From an uncultured Clostridia bacterium (GTDB lineage: Bacteria; Bacillota; Clostridia; Oscillospirales; CAG-272): a DNA stretch of 5,895 nucleotides. The stretch is taken from contig CALEJO010000045.1 of NCBI GenBank assembly GCA_937898155.1, positions 1 to 5,895 of the forward strand. Direction: 5' to 3'. The notes beneath the pieces are model-generated. The model had not been told where the DNA came from and did no database searches. It worked only from the letters and a program-made list of their open reading frames with translations. Within the stretch, counting starts at the first letter, position 1, and every line of letters begins with the position of its first letter. Of the stretch, positions 1 to 5,447 are shown one piece after another. The position numbers and the translations under genes were made by a program.

Positions 1-633
1 CGAAACGTAGGAGCGCGAAATGCCGAGTCGCGCCGCCACCTCGCGCTGGGTGATCGGACGTGCGCCGTTCAGCCCGTAGCGAAGCACGATGATCTGCCGC
101 TCGCGCGGTTCGAGGACCTTTTCGATGATTTCCCGCGCGCGGCGGCTTTTGCAGCGCAGGTCGAGATCGTCCGCGATCGTGTCGTCCACGCTGATCACGT
201 CGAGATACGTCAGCGGATTGCCGTCCTTGTCGGTATCGATCGCGTCGTTCAGCGAGACCTCGCACGCGGTCTTCTTCTGCGAGCGGAAATACATGAGGAT
301 TTCGTTTTGCAGGCATTTGCTCGCGTAGGTCGCGAAGCGCGCGCCGTTCGCGGAATCGAATGTGTCGATCGCCTTGATGAGCCCGATCGTGCCGATCGAG
401 ATCAAGTCCTCCTGATTTTTGCTGGCGGTGTAATATTTTTTCACGATGTGCGCCACGAGCCGCAGATTGTGCTCAATGAGGATCGCACGCGCTTCCCCGT
501 CGCCCGCGCGCATTTTGCGGAAATATTCCGCCTCCTCTGCGGGCGGAAGCGGCGGCGGGAAATTCTGCGTATAGGAAACTTTCAGAAATAAGTAAAGAAA
601 ATTCGACATCAATGCCGATAAAAAGCCGATCAT
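1..633 (-). CDS. sigK: RNA polymerase sporulation sigma factor SigK (pro-sigma-K), 3' end cut by window edge
   Basis: Late mother-cell sigma factor of sporulation, a sigma-70 family protein that directs RNA polymerase to coat and spore-maturation genes. 211 residues are visible. From memory of B. subtilis SigK (about 241 residues), only the last 30 or so are missing. Residues 1-20 form a hydrophobic leader (MIGFLSALMSNFLYLFLKVS) that matches the pro-sequence removed by the membrane protease SpoIVFB. Region 2 follows, with IEHNLRLVAHIVKK (53-66), EDLISIGTIGLIKAI (75-89) and ATYASKCLQNEILMYFR (101-117). Region 4 carries the helix-turn-helix TQREVAARLGISRSYVS (195-211). The ATG at 633 is preceded by a purine-rich AAAGGGGAGGG site about five bases upstream. 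The reading frame runs uninterrupted through the region where B. subtilis sigK is split by the skin element. The gene is divergent from the DUF2500 gene. SigE is a close paralogue, but the short leader followed by VSYTQNFPPPL favours SigK. Confidence 0.93.
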   Translation of the reverse strand, partial: MIGFLSALMSNFLYLFLKVSYTQNFPPPLPPAEEAEYFRKMRAGDGEARAILIEHNLRLVAHIVKKYYTASKNQEDLISIGTIGLIKAIDTFDSANGARFATYASKCLQNEILMYFRSQKKTACEVSLNDAIDTDKDGNPLTYLDVISVDDTIADDLDLRCKSRRAREIIEKVLEPRERQIIVLRYGLNGARPITQREVAARLGISRSYVS

Positions 634-713
634 AAACGCCCTCCCCTTTCGCCGCACGGCGGAAACTGCTCTTTCTCAATATATTCGCAAAACCGAAAAA
701 CTTGACGAAATTT

Positions 714-745
714 CTCTTGCAAGAGGGAAAAATATCGTGTATAAT
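714..745 (+). promoter_or_regulatory. Sigma-A type promoter for the DUF2500 gene, -35 inside a palindrome
   Basis: The -35 element TTGCAA (717-722) and a perfect -10 TATAAT (740-745) are separated by exactly 17 bp. Transcription would start near 752, leaving a short leader before the AAAGGAGGG ribosome binding site (about 762-770). The -35 lies within a perfect 12-bp palindrome, CTCTTGCAAGAG (714-725), which could be an operator. The spacing and -10 are seen directly; promoter activity and the operator role are inferred. Confidence 0.75.
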
Positions 746-776
746 GGGAGCAGAAAAAGAAAAAGGAGGGCTCCGC

Positions 777-1157
777 ATGACACGGGTTGCTTTTTCCGTC
801 ATCCCGATTTTGTTTTCCGTCGTTTGGGTTGCCGTCGCGATTTTCATCCTCACGCGCGTCGTGCGTGCCGCCAAGCAATCGCGCACGAATGCCGCGTCGC
901 CGCGCATCGTCGCCCCCGCGACGCTCGTCGTCAAGCGGACGGGATTCACCACTCATTCCGCGATGCGCGGTATGGGGAATCAAACGGCGCTTTCTGACAC
1001 GACTCATACCGCATATTATTTCGCGACGTTTGAATTCCTGAGCGGTGACCGCATGGAGTTTTCCGTGGACGCCGGATTTTACGGGCTTTCGATGGAGAGT
1101 GACCACGGAATGCTGACGTTCCGCGGCACGGAATTTCTGGACTTTCAGCGCGACTGA
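777..1157 (+). CDS. DUF2500 family membrane-anchored protein of unknown function
   Basis: 126-residue protein. An N-terminal hydrophobic stretch (about residues 5-26) is followed by the basic segment TRVVRAAKQSR, which predicts a single membrane anchor. The remaining 85 or so residues form a soluble domain resembling DUF2500, with AYYFATFEFLSGDRMEFSV (79-97) and DHGMLTFRGTEFLDFQRD (109-126). This fits the family pattern of a Tyr-rich strand, a SGDR motif and a C-terminal G-x-LTF-x-G-T-x-F-x-x-F signature. The biochemical role of DUF2500 is unknown to me. I chose the ATG at 777 because AAAGGAGGG lies 6-8 bases upstream; the same frame is open back to a TTG at 702, but that would begin upstream of the promoter's -10. 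The phosphatase gene follows 45 bp downstream with no terminator between, so co-transcription is likely. The family assignment is from memory of the pattern, not a search. Confidence 0.8.
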   Translation: MTRVAFSVIPILFSVVWVAVAIFILTRVVRAAKQSRTNAASPRIVAPATLVVKRTGFTTHSAMRGMGNQTALSDTTHTAYYFATFEFLSGDRMEFSVDAGFYGLSMESDHGMLTFRGTEFLDFQRD

Positions 1158-1202
1158 CCGCGCTTGACTGCCTATCACATTTTTTGAAAGGAGGACAAAA
1201 CG

Positions 1203-2171
1203 GTGAACGAATCCGCGGAACGATATTCACAATACGCGATCGTCGATATCGGCGCGAACAGCGTCCGCATGAATCTTTACGAGATCGACACGGAGACGGG
1301 CGATTACACCGTCACGTCCTCCGCGCGCAGTATGCTCGGGCTCGCCGCCTACGTCGAAAACGGGGCGCTCACGGCGGACGGCAAAGGAAAGCTGTTTGCC
1401 GTTCTGCGCGAATTTCTGGCGCGCGCCAACAGCGTGCCGTGTGACCGCTTTTCCGCGTTTGCCACCGCGTCTTTGCGCGGTCTGCGCGGCGCTGACCGTA
1501 TCCTCGCCGATATCCGCACGCGGCTCGGCGTGGAGATCGAGATCATCAGCGGGCAGACGGAAGCGCAATTCGACCTCGACGCGATTCGCTATCGCTTCCC
1601 CGACGTGCCGCACGGCGTCGTCCTCGATATGGGCGGCGGTAGCACGGAGATCGTGCCGTTCCGAAACGGCACGGCGCTTTCCCTCGACAGCTTGCCGATC
1701 GGATGCGTCGCTCTGACAAAAAAATTCGCCTCCTGCACAAAAAAATCTCCTTTTCCGAGCGAAAAGGAGATGGATGATATTCGCGCTTACGTCCGCGACG
1801 TGCTTTCCGCGCATCCCGCGCTTCGCGGGATCGGCGGCACGGCGTTTCTGATCGGCGGCACGGGACGCGCCGCCGCCAAACTGCAACTCGCCAAAACGGG
1901 CGAGACGCTGACGGACGGCTATCGCTTTTCCGCCGATGCGCTCCGCGAAACGGCGGAGGCGGCGTGGGCGGACGCCCGCACTGGCGGCGCCCTGCTCCAA
2001 AAAATCGTGCCGGACCGTCTGACGTCGATCCTGCCGGGGCTCTATGCCTATCTTGAAATCGCGTCCTATCTCGGGCTTTCCGATTTCATCATCAGCGCGG
2101 CAGGCGTCCGCGAGGGATATCTCTTGAACGTCATTCGGAAAGAGATTCTCCGAACAGTTCCAAAATCTTGA
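1203..2171 (+). CDS. Ppx/GppA family phosphatase (exopolyphosphatase / pppGpp phosphohydrolase-like)
   Basis: 322-residue member of the ASKHA (actin/Hsp70/sugar kinase-like) superfamily. Relatives hydrolyse terminal phosphates of polyphosphate or convert pppGpp to ppGpp. Visible motifs are the first phosphate loop YAIVDIGANSVRMNLYEI (10-27), FATASLRGL (about 86-94), and IISGQTEAQF (114-123), whose Glu120 aligns with the catalytic Glu of E. coli Ppx (Glu121). The second phosphate loop is DMGGGSTEIV (142-151), and the C-terminal signature is GVREGYLL near residues 301-308. The length matches the short two-domain form; the C-terminal HD-like region of E. coli Ppx is absent. The start is GTG at 1203, with AAAGGAGGA (1187-1195) seven bases upstream. 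No separate promoter is visible, so it probably shares the DUF2500 promoter. The 3' end overlaps convergent spoIIR by 41 bp. Whether the substrate is polyphosphate or pppGpp cannot be read from the sequence. Confidence 0.92.
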   Translation: MNESAERYSQYAIVDIGANSVRMNLYEIDTETGDYTVTSSARSMLGLAAYVENGALTADGKGKLFAVLREFLARANSVPCDRFSAFATASLRGLRGADRILADIRTRLGVEIEIISGQTEAQFDLDAIRYRFPDVPHGVVLDMGGGSTEIVPFRNGTALSLDSLPIGCVALTKKFASCTKKSPFPSEKEMDDIRAYVRDVLSAHPALRGIGGTAFLIGGTGRAAAKLQLAKTGETLTDGYRFSADALRETAEAAWADARTGGALLQKIVPDRLTSILPGLYAYLEIASYLGLSDFIISAAGVREGYLLNVIRKEILRTVPKS

Positions 2172-2742
2172 ATTTGAGCTTATATTTCGGCTTTTCCCCG
2201 CCCGTCAGCACCTCGATCTGCTCGGGAGAAAAGCCGGTTTTACTGAGCGCGGCTTCGGTTTTTGCCATATTCGTGCAGAGCGCCGGATAGAGCACGCACC
2301 ACCAGTTTTTGCCCTCAGCGGCACCGATCTCCACGCGCAGGGAGCGATAGGTCCCCGCGGGAAGCTGCAACTCCGCGTAATGGCGCGTCGGATAATGCTC
2401 CGCCGAAAAAAGGACGGTCGCGCGCGCCGATTCGCCGAGCGTGTCGAGTGTTTCGTTGCAGACGGCGCGGATGCGGTCAAGCGATTCGCCGAGCACGCGC
2501 GCCGCGCTGTCGGGCGTGTCCGCGTCCGCAAGAAGCGCCTGCATCTCGCGTAAAACCGCGTCGCGCACCGCGAGCTTGACTGCCTGATCGTGCTCGCTGT
2601 CGGAAGCGGCGATCACGTGGAGCCGGATCGTATTTTCATAAACGGCGAGGTCGTCCTCGCCCGGCAAAAAGCCGCACACCGCGAAAAACAGAATCACCAT
2701 CGCGGAAAACACGGCAAGATAACGCAAAAAATAAGATTTCAT
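2131..2742 (-). CDS. spoIIR: Stage II sporulation protein R (SpoIIR)
   Basis: Secreted signalling protein of sporulation. In B. subtilis it is made in the forespore under sigma-F, crosses into the intermembrane space and activates SpoIIGA, which then processes pro-sigma-E in the mother cell. The protein has 203 residues. An N-terminal signal or anchor segment spans residues 6-25 (LRYLAVFSAMVILFFAVCGF). The family motifs follow: IRLHVIAASDSEHDQAVKL (39-57), VRDAVL (59-64), GTYRSLRVEIG (130-140) and the hallmark NWWCVLYPALC (146-156). The C-terminal tail is lysine-rich (KPKYKLKFKILELF). I chose the ATG at 2742 because it begins the signal peptide and has AAAGGA about nine bases upstream; the frame is open to 2805, but that extension covers the predicted promoter and looks non-coding. 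The gene is divergent from the GH78 gene and convergent with ppx, with overlapping 3' ends. Confidence 0.95.
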   Translation of the reverse strand: MKSYFLRYLAVFSAMVILFFAVCGFLPGEDDLAVYENTIRLHVIAASDSEHDQAVKLAVRDAVLREMQALLADADTPDSAARVLGESLDRIRAVCNETLDTLGESARATVLFSAEHYPTRHYAELQLPAGTYRSLRVEIGAAEGKNWWCVLYPALCTNMAKTEAALSKTGFSPEQIEVLTGGEKPKYKLKFKILELFGESLSE

Positions 2743-2764
2743 CGTCAAATTCCTTTCGTCAAGT

Positions 2765-2803
2765 GGGATACCGATAGTATCCCTCGATTTTCCCGCTTTA
2801 TAC
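2765..2803 (-). promoter_or_regulatory. Possible forespore (sigma-F-like) promoter of spoIIR with an overlapping dyad
   Basis: Read on the minus strand, GTATA (2803-2799) fits the -35 of sigma-F promoters. It is followed 14 bp later by AGGGATACT (2784-2776), a partial match to a sigma-F -10 of the form GGnAAnAnT. The -10 lies in a perfect inverted repeat, GGGATAC-CGATA-GTATCCC (2765-2783, 7-bp arms). SpoIIR is known to be sigma-F dependent in B. subtilis, so a promoter here is expected. The -10 match is imperfect, and a weak sigma-A reading (TTGTAT / GATACT, 18-bp spacing) is also possible. Confidence 0.4.
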
Positions 2804-2809
2804 AAAAAT

Positions 2810-2826
2810 GAGGAAATTTTTTCCTC
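2810..2826. repeat. Perfect inverted repeat in the spoIIR/GH78 divergent region
   Basis: GAGGAAA (2810-2816) and TTTCCTC (2820-2826) form 7-bp arms around a 3-base TTT centre. The repeat lies upstream of the putative spoIIR -35 and 42 bp before the GH78 start. No gene ends here, so a terminator role is unlikely. It may be an operator, or chance in an A/T-rich spacer. Confidence 0.5.
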
Positions 2827-2867
2827 TGATTCCTGTTCTTTCCCATCACGATCGCGGAGGTATTTTT

Positions 2868-4928
2868 ATGTTGCCCTTTCAAAAAGCCAAATGGATCTGG
2901 GAAAACGACGCGCCGCGTCCCGACGAATACGCGGAATTTGTCGTGCGGTTTTCCTGTGACAAACAAAAAAAACAGACGCTCCTTATCAGCGCCGACTCCG
3001 ATTACGCCGTCTATCGCGGCGAAACGCTCGTCGCGTTCGGACAATACGCCTGCTATCCCGACGAAAAATTCGGCGACGCGATCGACGTTTCCCCGTTTCT
3101 CACCGACGGCGAAAACGAGCTGACCGTGCTCGTTTGGTATTACGGCGTCAACTCCATGACTTATAAAATCGGGCAGGCGGGCGTGATCTTTGAGATCGTC
3201 GAGGACGGCGCCGTTCTCGCCTGTTCCTCGGAAGAAACGCCGTCCCGTCCCGCGACGGGCTATGTTTCCCACAAGGAAAAGCTCATCACGTCCCAACTCG
3301 GGCTCGCGTATGAATATGATGCGCTCGACACCGAAAAGCCCTTGACGCCGAGCGTCGCCGTGTCCGGTATTCCCGCGGAGATTCGCCCGCGTCCGATCGC
3401 CAAGACCGTGCTTCGTCCGCGCTCGTCCTCGACGCGCGTCATGGGCGGCACGTATCACCTTGCCGAAACGACCGATGCGCCCGCCGAAGATATGGCGCGG
3501 GCGGCACTGACGTTCCGCCGTGCGTTGCGGGACGAGATTCCGGGCGACGCGTTTTCCGTTCGGTCGCACGACGGCGCGCCCGTCTATTTCATTGTCGATC
3601 TCGGCAAAGAGGAGAGCGGCTTTCTCGACTTCGACCTGATCGTTCCCTGCGATTGCCGCGTCATGATCGGCTACGGCGAGCATCTGCGCGACGGCCGCGT
3701 GCGCACCTATAAGCGCAATTTCACCGCCGTTTATCACGCACACGCCGGGCGCAACGTCTTTCTCAACCCGTTCCGTCGGTTCGGCTGTCGCTATCTGCAA
3801 TTTTTCATCGACGCGACGGAAGTGAACGTCGCCTACGCGGGCATCCGTCCCGTCGAATATCCTGTCACAGATCGCCCGATCCAAACGGGCAATCTCCTGC
3901 GCGATACGATCCGCGAAGCGTGCGTGCGCACGCTCAAACTCTGTATGCACGAGCATTACGAGGACTGCCCGTGGCGCGAGCAGGCGCTTTACGCGATGGA
4001 TTCGCGCAATCAGGCGCTCGCCGGCTACGTCGCGTTCGGCGAGACCGCGTTCCCGCGTGCCTCGTTCCGCATGATGGCGTCGCATCCGCGGGAAGACGGG
4101 CTTCTCTGCCTTTGCGCGCCGGGCGGCAGTGACGCGCCGATCCCGTCGTTCTCCTGCGCGTTCTTCCCCGCCGTCAAGGAATATCTCGACGTGACGGGCG
4201 ACCTCTCGCTCGCCGAGGAATGTCTGCCCGCCATGCGCGGCATCCTCGCCGCGTTCCGCGCAAAAAAACAGGAAAACGGGCTTTCCCTCAATTTCTACGC
4301 CCCCGCTCCGTCTCCTTATTGGAACTTCTATGAGTGGTCGCCCACGATGGACGGTCGCTTCGGCGAAACGGAGCCGTCTTACGAATGTCCGCTGAATGCC
4401 TTTTATTCGATCGCGCTTGCGAATTTCGCCGTCATCTGCGACCGCCTCGGACTAACCGAGGAAGCCGCACGGACGCGCGACGAGGTCAAGGCGCTGAACG
4501 AAACGATCGTGCGCGCGTTTTACCGCCCGCAGGATCGGCTGTTCGATTCCTTCCTCGACCGCCACGCAGGCACCTATTCCGTTCTGACGAACGCGCTCTG
4601 CGTGCTTTGCGGTGCGGCGGATACCGTCGATCCCACGGTCATCGCGGAAATTCTCGCGGCGAACGGCGCGGCGGGAACGGGACTTTCGGTCGTCCCGAAT
4701 ACGCTCAGCATGAATCTTTACCGTTTCGACGCGATGCTCCGTCTCGACGAGGCAAACGCACAGGCGATTCTCAATGAGATCGACCGCGTCTATCTCGGAA
4801 TGCTCCGCGAGGGCGCGACGACGTTCTGGGAAACGCTCAAAGGCGATCTCGATTTCGATACCGTCGGCAGTCTTTGCCACGGATGGAGTGCTCTCCCGCT
4901 CTACTATTATGACCGTCTGCACGGATAA
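2868..4928 (+). CDS. GH78 family alpha-L-rhamnosidase-like glycoside hydrolase, cytoplasmic
   Basis: 686-residue inverting glycosidase of family GH78, which removes terminal alpha-L-rhamnose from glycans or glycosides. An N-terminal beta-sandwich part (about 1-190, beginning AKWIWENDAPRPDEYAEF) is followed by a second beta domain (about 235-325) with VDLGKEESGFLDFDL and FRRFGCRYLQFF. The (alpha/alpha)6 barrel runs from about 340 to the end. The barrel carries EDCPWREQALYAMDSRNQ: Asp366, Glu371 and Asp378 have exactly the spacing of the catalytic Asp567, Glu572 and Asp579 of Bacillus sp. GL1 RhaB. TFWE (652-655) supplies Glu655, matching RhaB Glu841, and CHGW follows at 670-673. There is no signal peptide, so it should act on imported substrates. 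The protein is shorter than RhaB (about 956 residues) and ends right after the barrel, lacking the usual C-terminal beta domain. The ATG at 2868 has GCGGAGG seven bases upstream; an in-frame ATG at 2808 has no such site. Exact substrate is uncertain. Confidence 0.9.
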   Translation: MLPFQKAKWIWENDAPRPDEYAEFVVRFSCDKQKKQTLLISADSDYAVYRGETLVAFGQYACYPDEKFGDAIDVSPFLTDGENELTVLVWYYGVNSMTYKIGQAGVIFEIVEDGAVLACSSEETPSRPATGYVSHKEKLITSQLGLAYEYDALDTEKPLTPSVAVSGIPAEIRPRPIAKTVLRPRSSSTRVMGGTYHLAETTDAPAEDMARAALTFRRALRDEIPGDAFSVRSHDGAPVYFIVDLGKEESGFLDFDLIVPCDCRVMIGYGEHLRDGRVRTYKRNFTAVYHAHAGRNVFLNPFRRFGCRYLQFFIDATEVNVAYAGIRPVEYPVTDRPIQTGNLLRDTIREACVRTLKLCMHEHYEDCPWREQALYAMDSRNQALAGYVAFGETAFPRASFRMMASHPREDGLLCLCAPGGSDAPIPSFSCAFFPAVKEYLDVTGDLSLAEECLPAMRGILAAFRAKKQENGLSLNFYAPAPSPYWNFYEWSPTMDGRFGETEPSYECPLNAFYSIALANFAVICDRLGLTEEAARTRDEVKALNETIVRAFYRPQDRLFDSFLDRHAGTYSVLTNALCVLCGAADTVDPTVIAEILAANGAAGTGLSVVPNTLSMNLYRFDAMLRLDEANAQAILNEIDRVYLGMLREGATTFWETLKGDLDFDTVGSLCHGWSALPLYYYDRLHG

Positions 4929-4941
4929 AAAATGCAAAAGG

Positions 4942-4972
4942 AAAGAAGCCGGCGCTTGCCGGCTTCTTTTTT
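4942..4972. terminator. Strong intrinsic terminator between GH78 and the SASP gene, probably bidirectional
   Basis: Twelve-base-pair perfect stem (AAAGAAGCCGGC, 4942-4953, with its complement at 4958-4969), loop GCTT, and a run of six T (4967-4972) on the plus strand. It begins 14 bases after the GH78 stop. On the minus strand the same stem is followed by a T-rich stretch (CTTTCCTTTT), and the SASP stop lies about 20 bases before it, so it can end both convergent transcripts. Confidence 0.93.
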
Positions 4973-4992
4973 ATCGGATTTTCGATCGACGA

Positions 4993-5190
4993 TTATTTCG
5001 TCTTAATGGAGTTCTCGTAGGACTCGATCATTTTCTTGACCATCTGTCCGCCGACAGAACCCGCCTGTTTCGAGGTCAGGTCGCCGTTATAACCCTGTTT
5101 CAGGTTGACGCCGACTTCGTTTGCGGCTTCCATCTTGAATCTGTCGAGCGCGTCCTTTGCTTCGGGAACGAGAGATTTATTCGATGCCAT
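4993..5190 (-). CDS. Alpha/beta-type small acid-soluble spore protein (SASP)
   Basis: 65-residue DNA-binding protein that saturates the forespore chromosome and protects it from UV and chemical damage. It is degraded on germination by the GPR protease to release amino acids. It shows the family pattern throughout: LVPEAKDALDRFKMEAANEVGV (7-28) corresponds to the first conserved helix and GPR cleavage region (usual form K-[FY]-E-I-A-x-E-[FL]-G-V, here MEAANEVGV). AGSVGGQMVKKMIESYE (43-59) corresponds to the second conserved block (usual form NGSVGGxMVKKMI). The length is typical. The ATG at 5190 is preceded by AAGGAGT about six to seven bases upstream. The gene is monocistronic, with its own promoter and a terminator shared with GH78. 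Expression is expected in the forespore under sigma-G. Spore formers usually carry several paralogues, so a specific gene name is not assigned. Confidence 0.95.
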   Translation of the reverse strand: MASNKSLVPEAKDALDRFKMEAANEVGVNLKQGYNGDLTSKQAGSVGGQMVKKMIESYENSIKTK

Positions 5191-5221
5191 TTCTATACTC
5201 CTTAAAAAGTTGGTCTGTTTC

Positions 5222-5257
5222 CGTTCCGCTTTCGGAACGAAGAACGTCTTTTGACGT
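5222..5257 (-). promoter_or_regulatory. Two tandem hairpins in the predicted SASP mRNA leader
   Basis: On the minus strand the leader reads ACGTC-AAAA-GACGT (5257-5244), then CGTTCCG-AAAG-CGGAACG (5239-5222). These are perfect stems of 5 and 7 bp with four-base loops, four bases apart. Neither is followed by a T-run, so they are unlikely terminators. With transcription starting near 5258, the first hairpin would sit at the very 5' end of the mRNA, which could protect it from decay. The stems are seen directly; the function is inferred. Confidence 0.5.
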
Positions 5258-5264
5258 CCGAAAG

Positions 5265-5294
5265 TAGTATTTTCGTTTCGCGCGGTTTTATTTG
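5265..5294 (-). promoter_or_regulatory. Sigma-G-like promoter of the SASP gene
   Basis: On the minus strand, a -35-like AAATA (5293-5289; consensus GnATR, preceded here by C) and a -10-like AATACTA (5271-5265; consensus CATnnTA) are spaced by 17 bp. Each element misses one consensus position. Location about 75 bp before the SASP start and the known sigma-G control of ssp genes support the call. It is a by-eye match in an A/T-rich spacer. Confidence 0.45.
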
Positions 5295-5380
5295 TGGAAA
5301 AAACTGAAAATAAACAGCCACCACCGTGGAAAATTCTGCGTCACGACATTTTCTCGCACAAAAAACACTTTTTTTCAAAA

Positions 5381-5414
5381 AAAATATGCCGCTTTGCCGA
5401 AAATATGCTATACT
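5381..5414 (+). promoter_or_regulatory. Extended -10 promoter for the IMPase gene with a direct repeat
   Basis: TGCTATACT (5406-5414) is a good extended -10 element (TGn plus TATACT). No convincing -35 lies 17 bp upstream, which is typical of extended -10 promoters. The nonamer AAAATATGC occurs twice, at 5381-5389 and 5400-5408, 19 bp apart; the second copy overlaps the extended -10. Transcription would start near 5421, about 27 bases before the gene. Confidence 0.6.
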
Positions 5415-5447
5415 GAAAGCGAAATAAACGAAAGAAGGCAAGAAAAT

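Noticed and set aside
702..707. TTGACG as -35 for the TATAAT at 740
   Set aside because: The spacing would be 32 bp, far too long; TTGCAA at 717-722 gives the ideal 17 bp.
634..720. Sigma-E-type or sigma-A promoter for sigK on the minus strand
   Set aside because: Only a lone TATATT (about 680-685) with a poor -35 is visible and no good sigma-E pair is present, so no promoter was annotated although one is expected.
702..776. Upstream TTG start that would lengthen the DUF2500 protein by 25 residues
   Set aside because: It begins upstream of the -10 TATAAT and has no ribosome binding site; the ATG at 777 has an ideal one.
630..1178. 182-codon (and 473-952, 159-codon) minus-strand frames over the DUF2500 gene
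   Set aside because: They cross the clear promoter and ribosome binding site of the DUF2500 gene and the sigK start; the compositions are those of shadow frames.
1227..2000. 257-codon open frame on the minus strand
   Set aside because: Antisense to the Ppx/GppA gene, which has all its family motifs; low-complexity Arg/Ala composition and no recognisable domain.
2134..2154. TTCGGA / TCCGAA inverted repeat as a terminator for ppx
   Set aside because: Short 6-bp stem with a nine-base loop, no T-run, and inside both coding regions.
2808..2867. In-frame ATG that would lengthen the GH78 protein by 20 residues
   Set aside because: No ribosome binding site precedes 2808, and the added residues are not family-like; GCGGAGG precedes the ATG at 2868.
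2745..4085. 446-codon open frame on the minus strand
   Set aside because: It lies antisense to the GH78 gene, is full of Arg, Ala, Val and Asp from reversed GC-rich codons, shows no family motif, and ends inside the spoIIR promoter. It is a shadow frame.
4774..5205. 143-codon plus-strand frame bridging the GH78 end and the SASP gene
   Set aside because: It reads through the strong terminator hairpin and antisense to the complete SASP gene.
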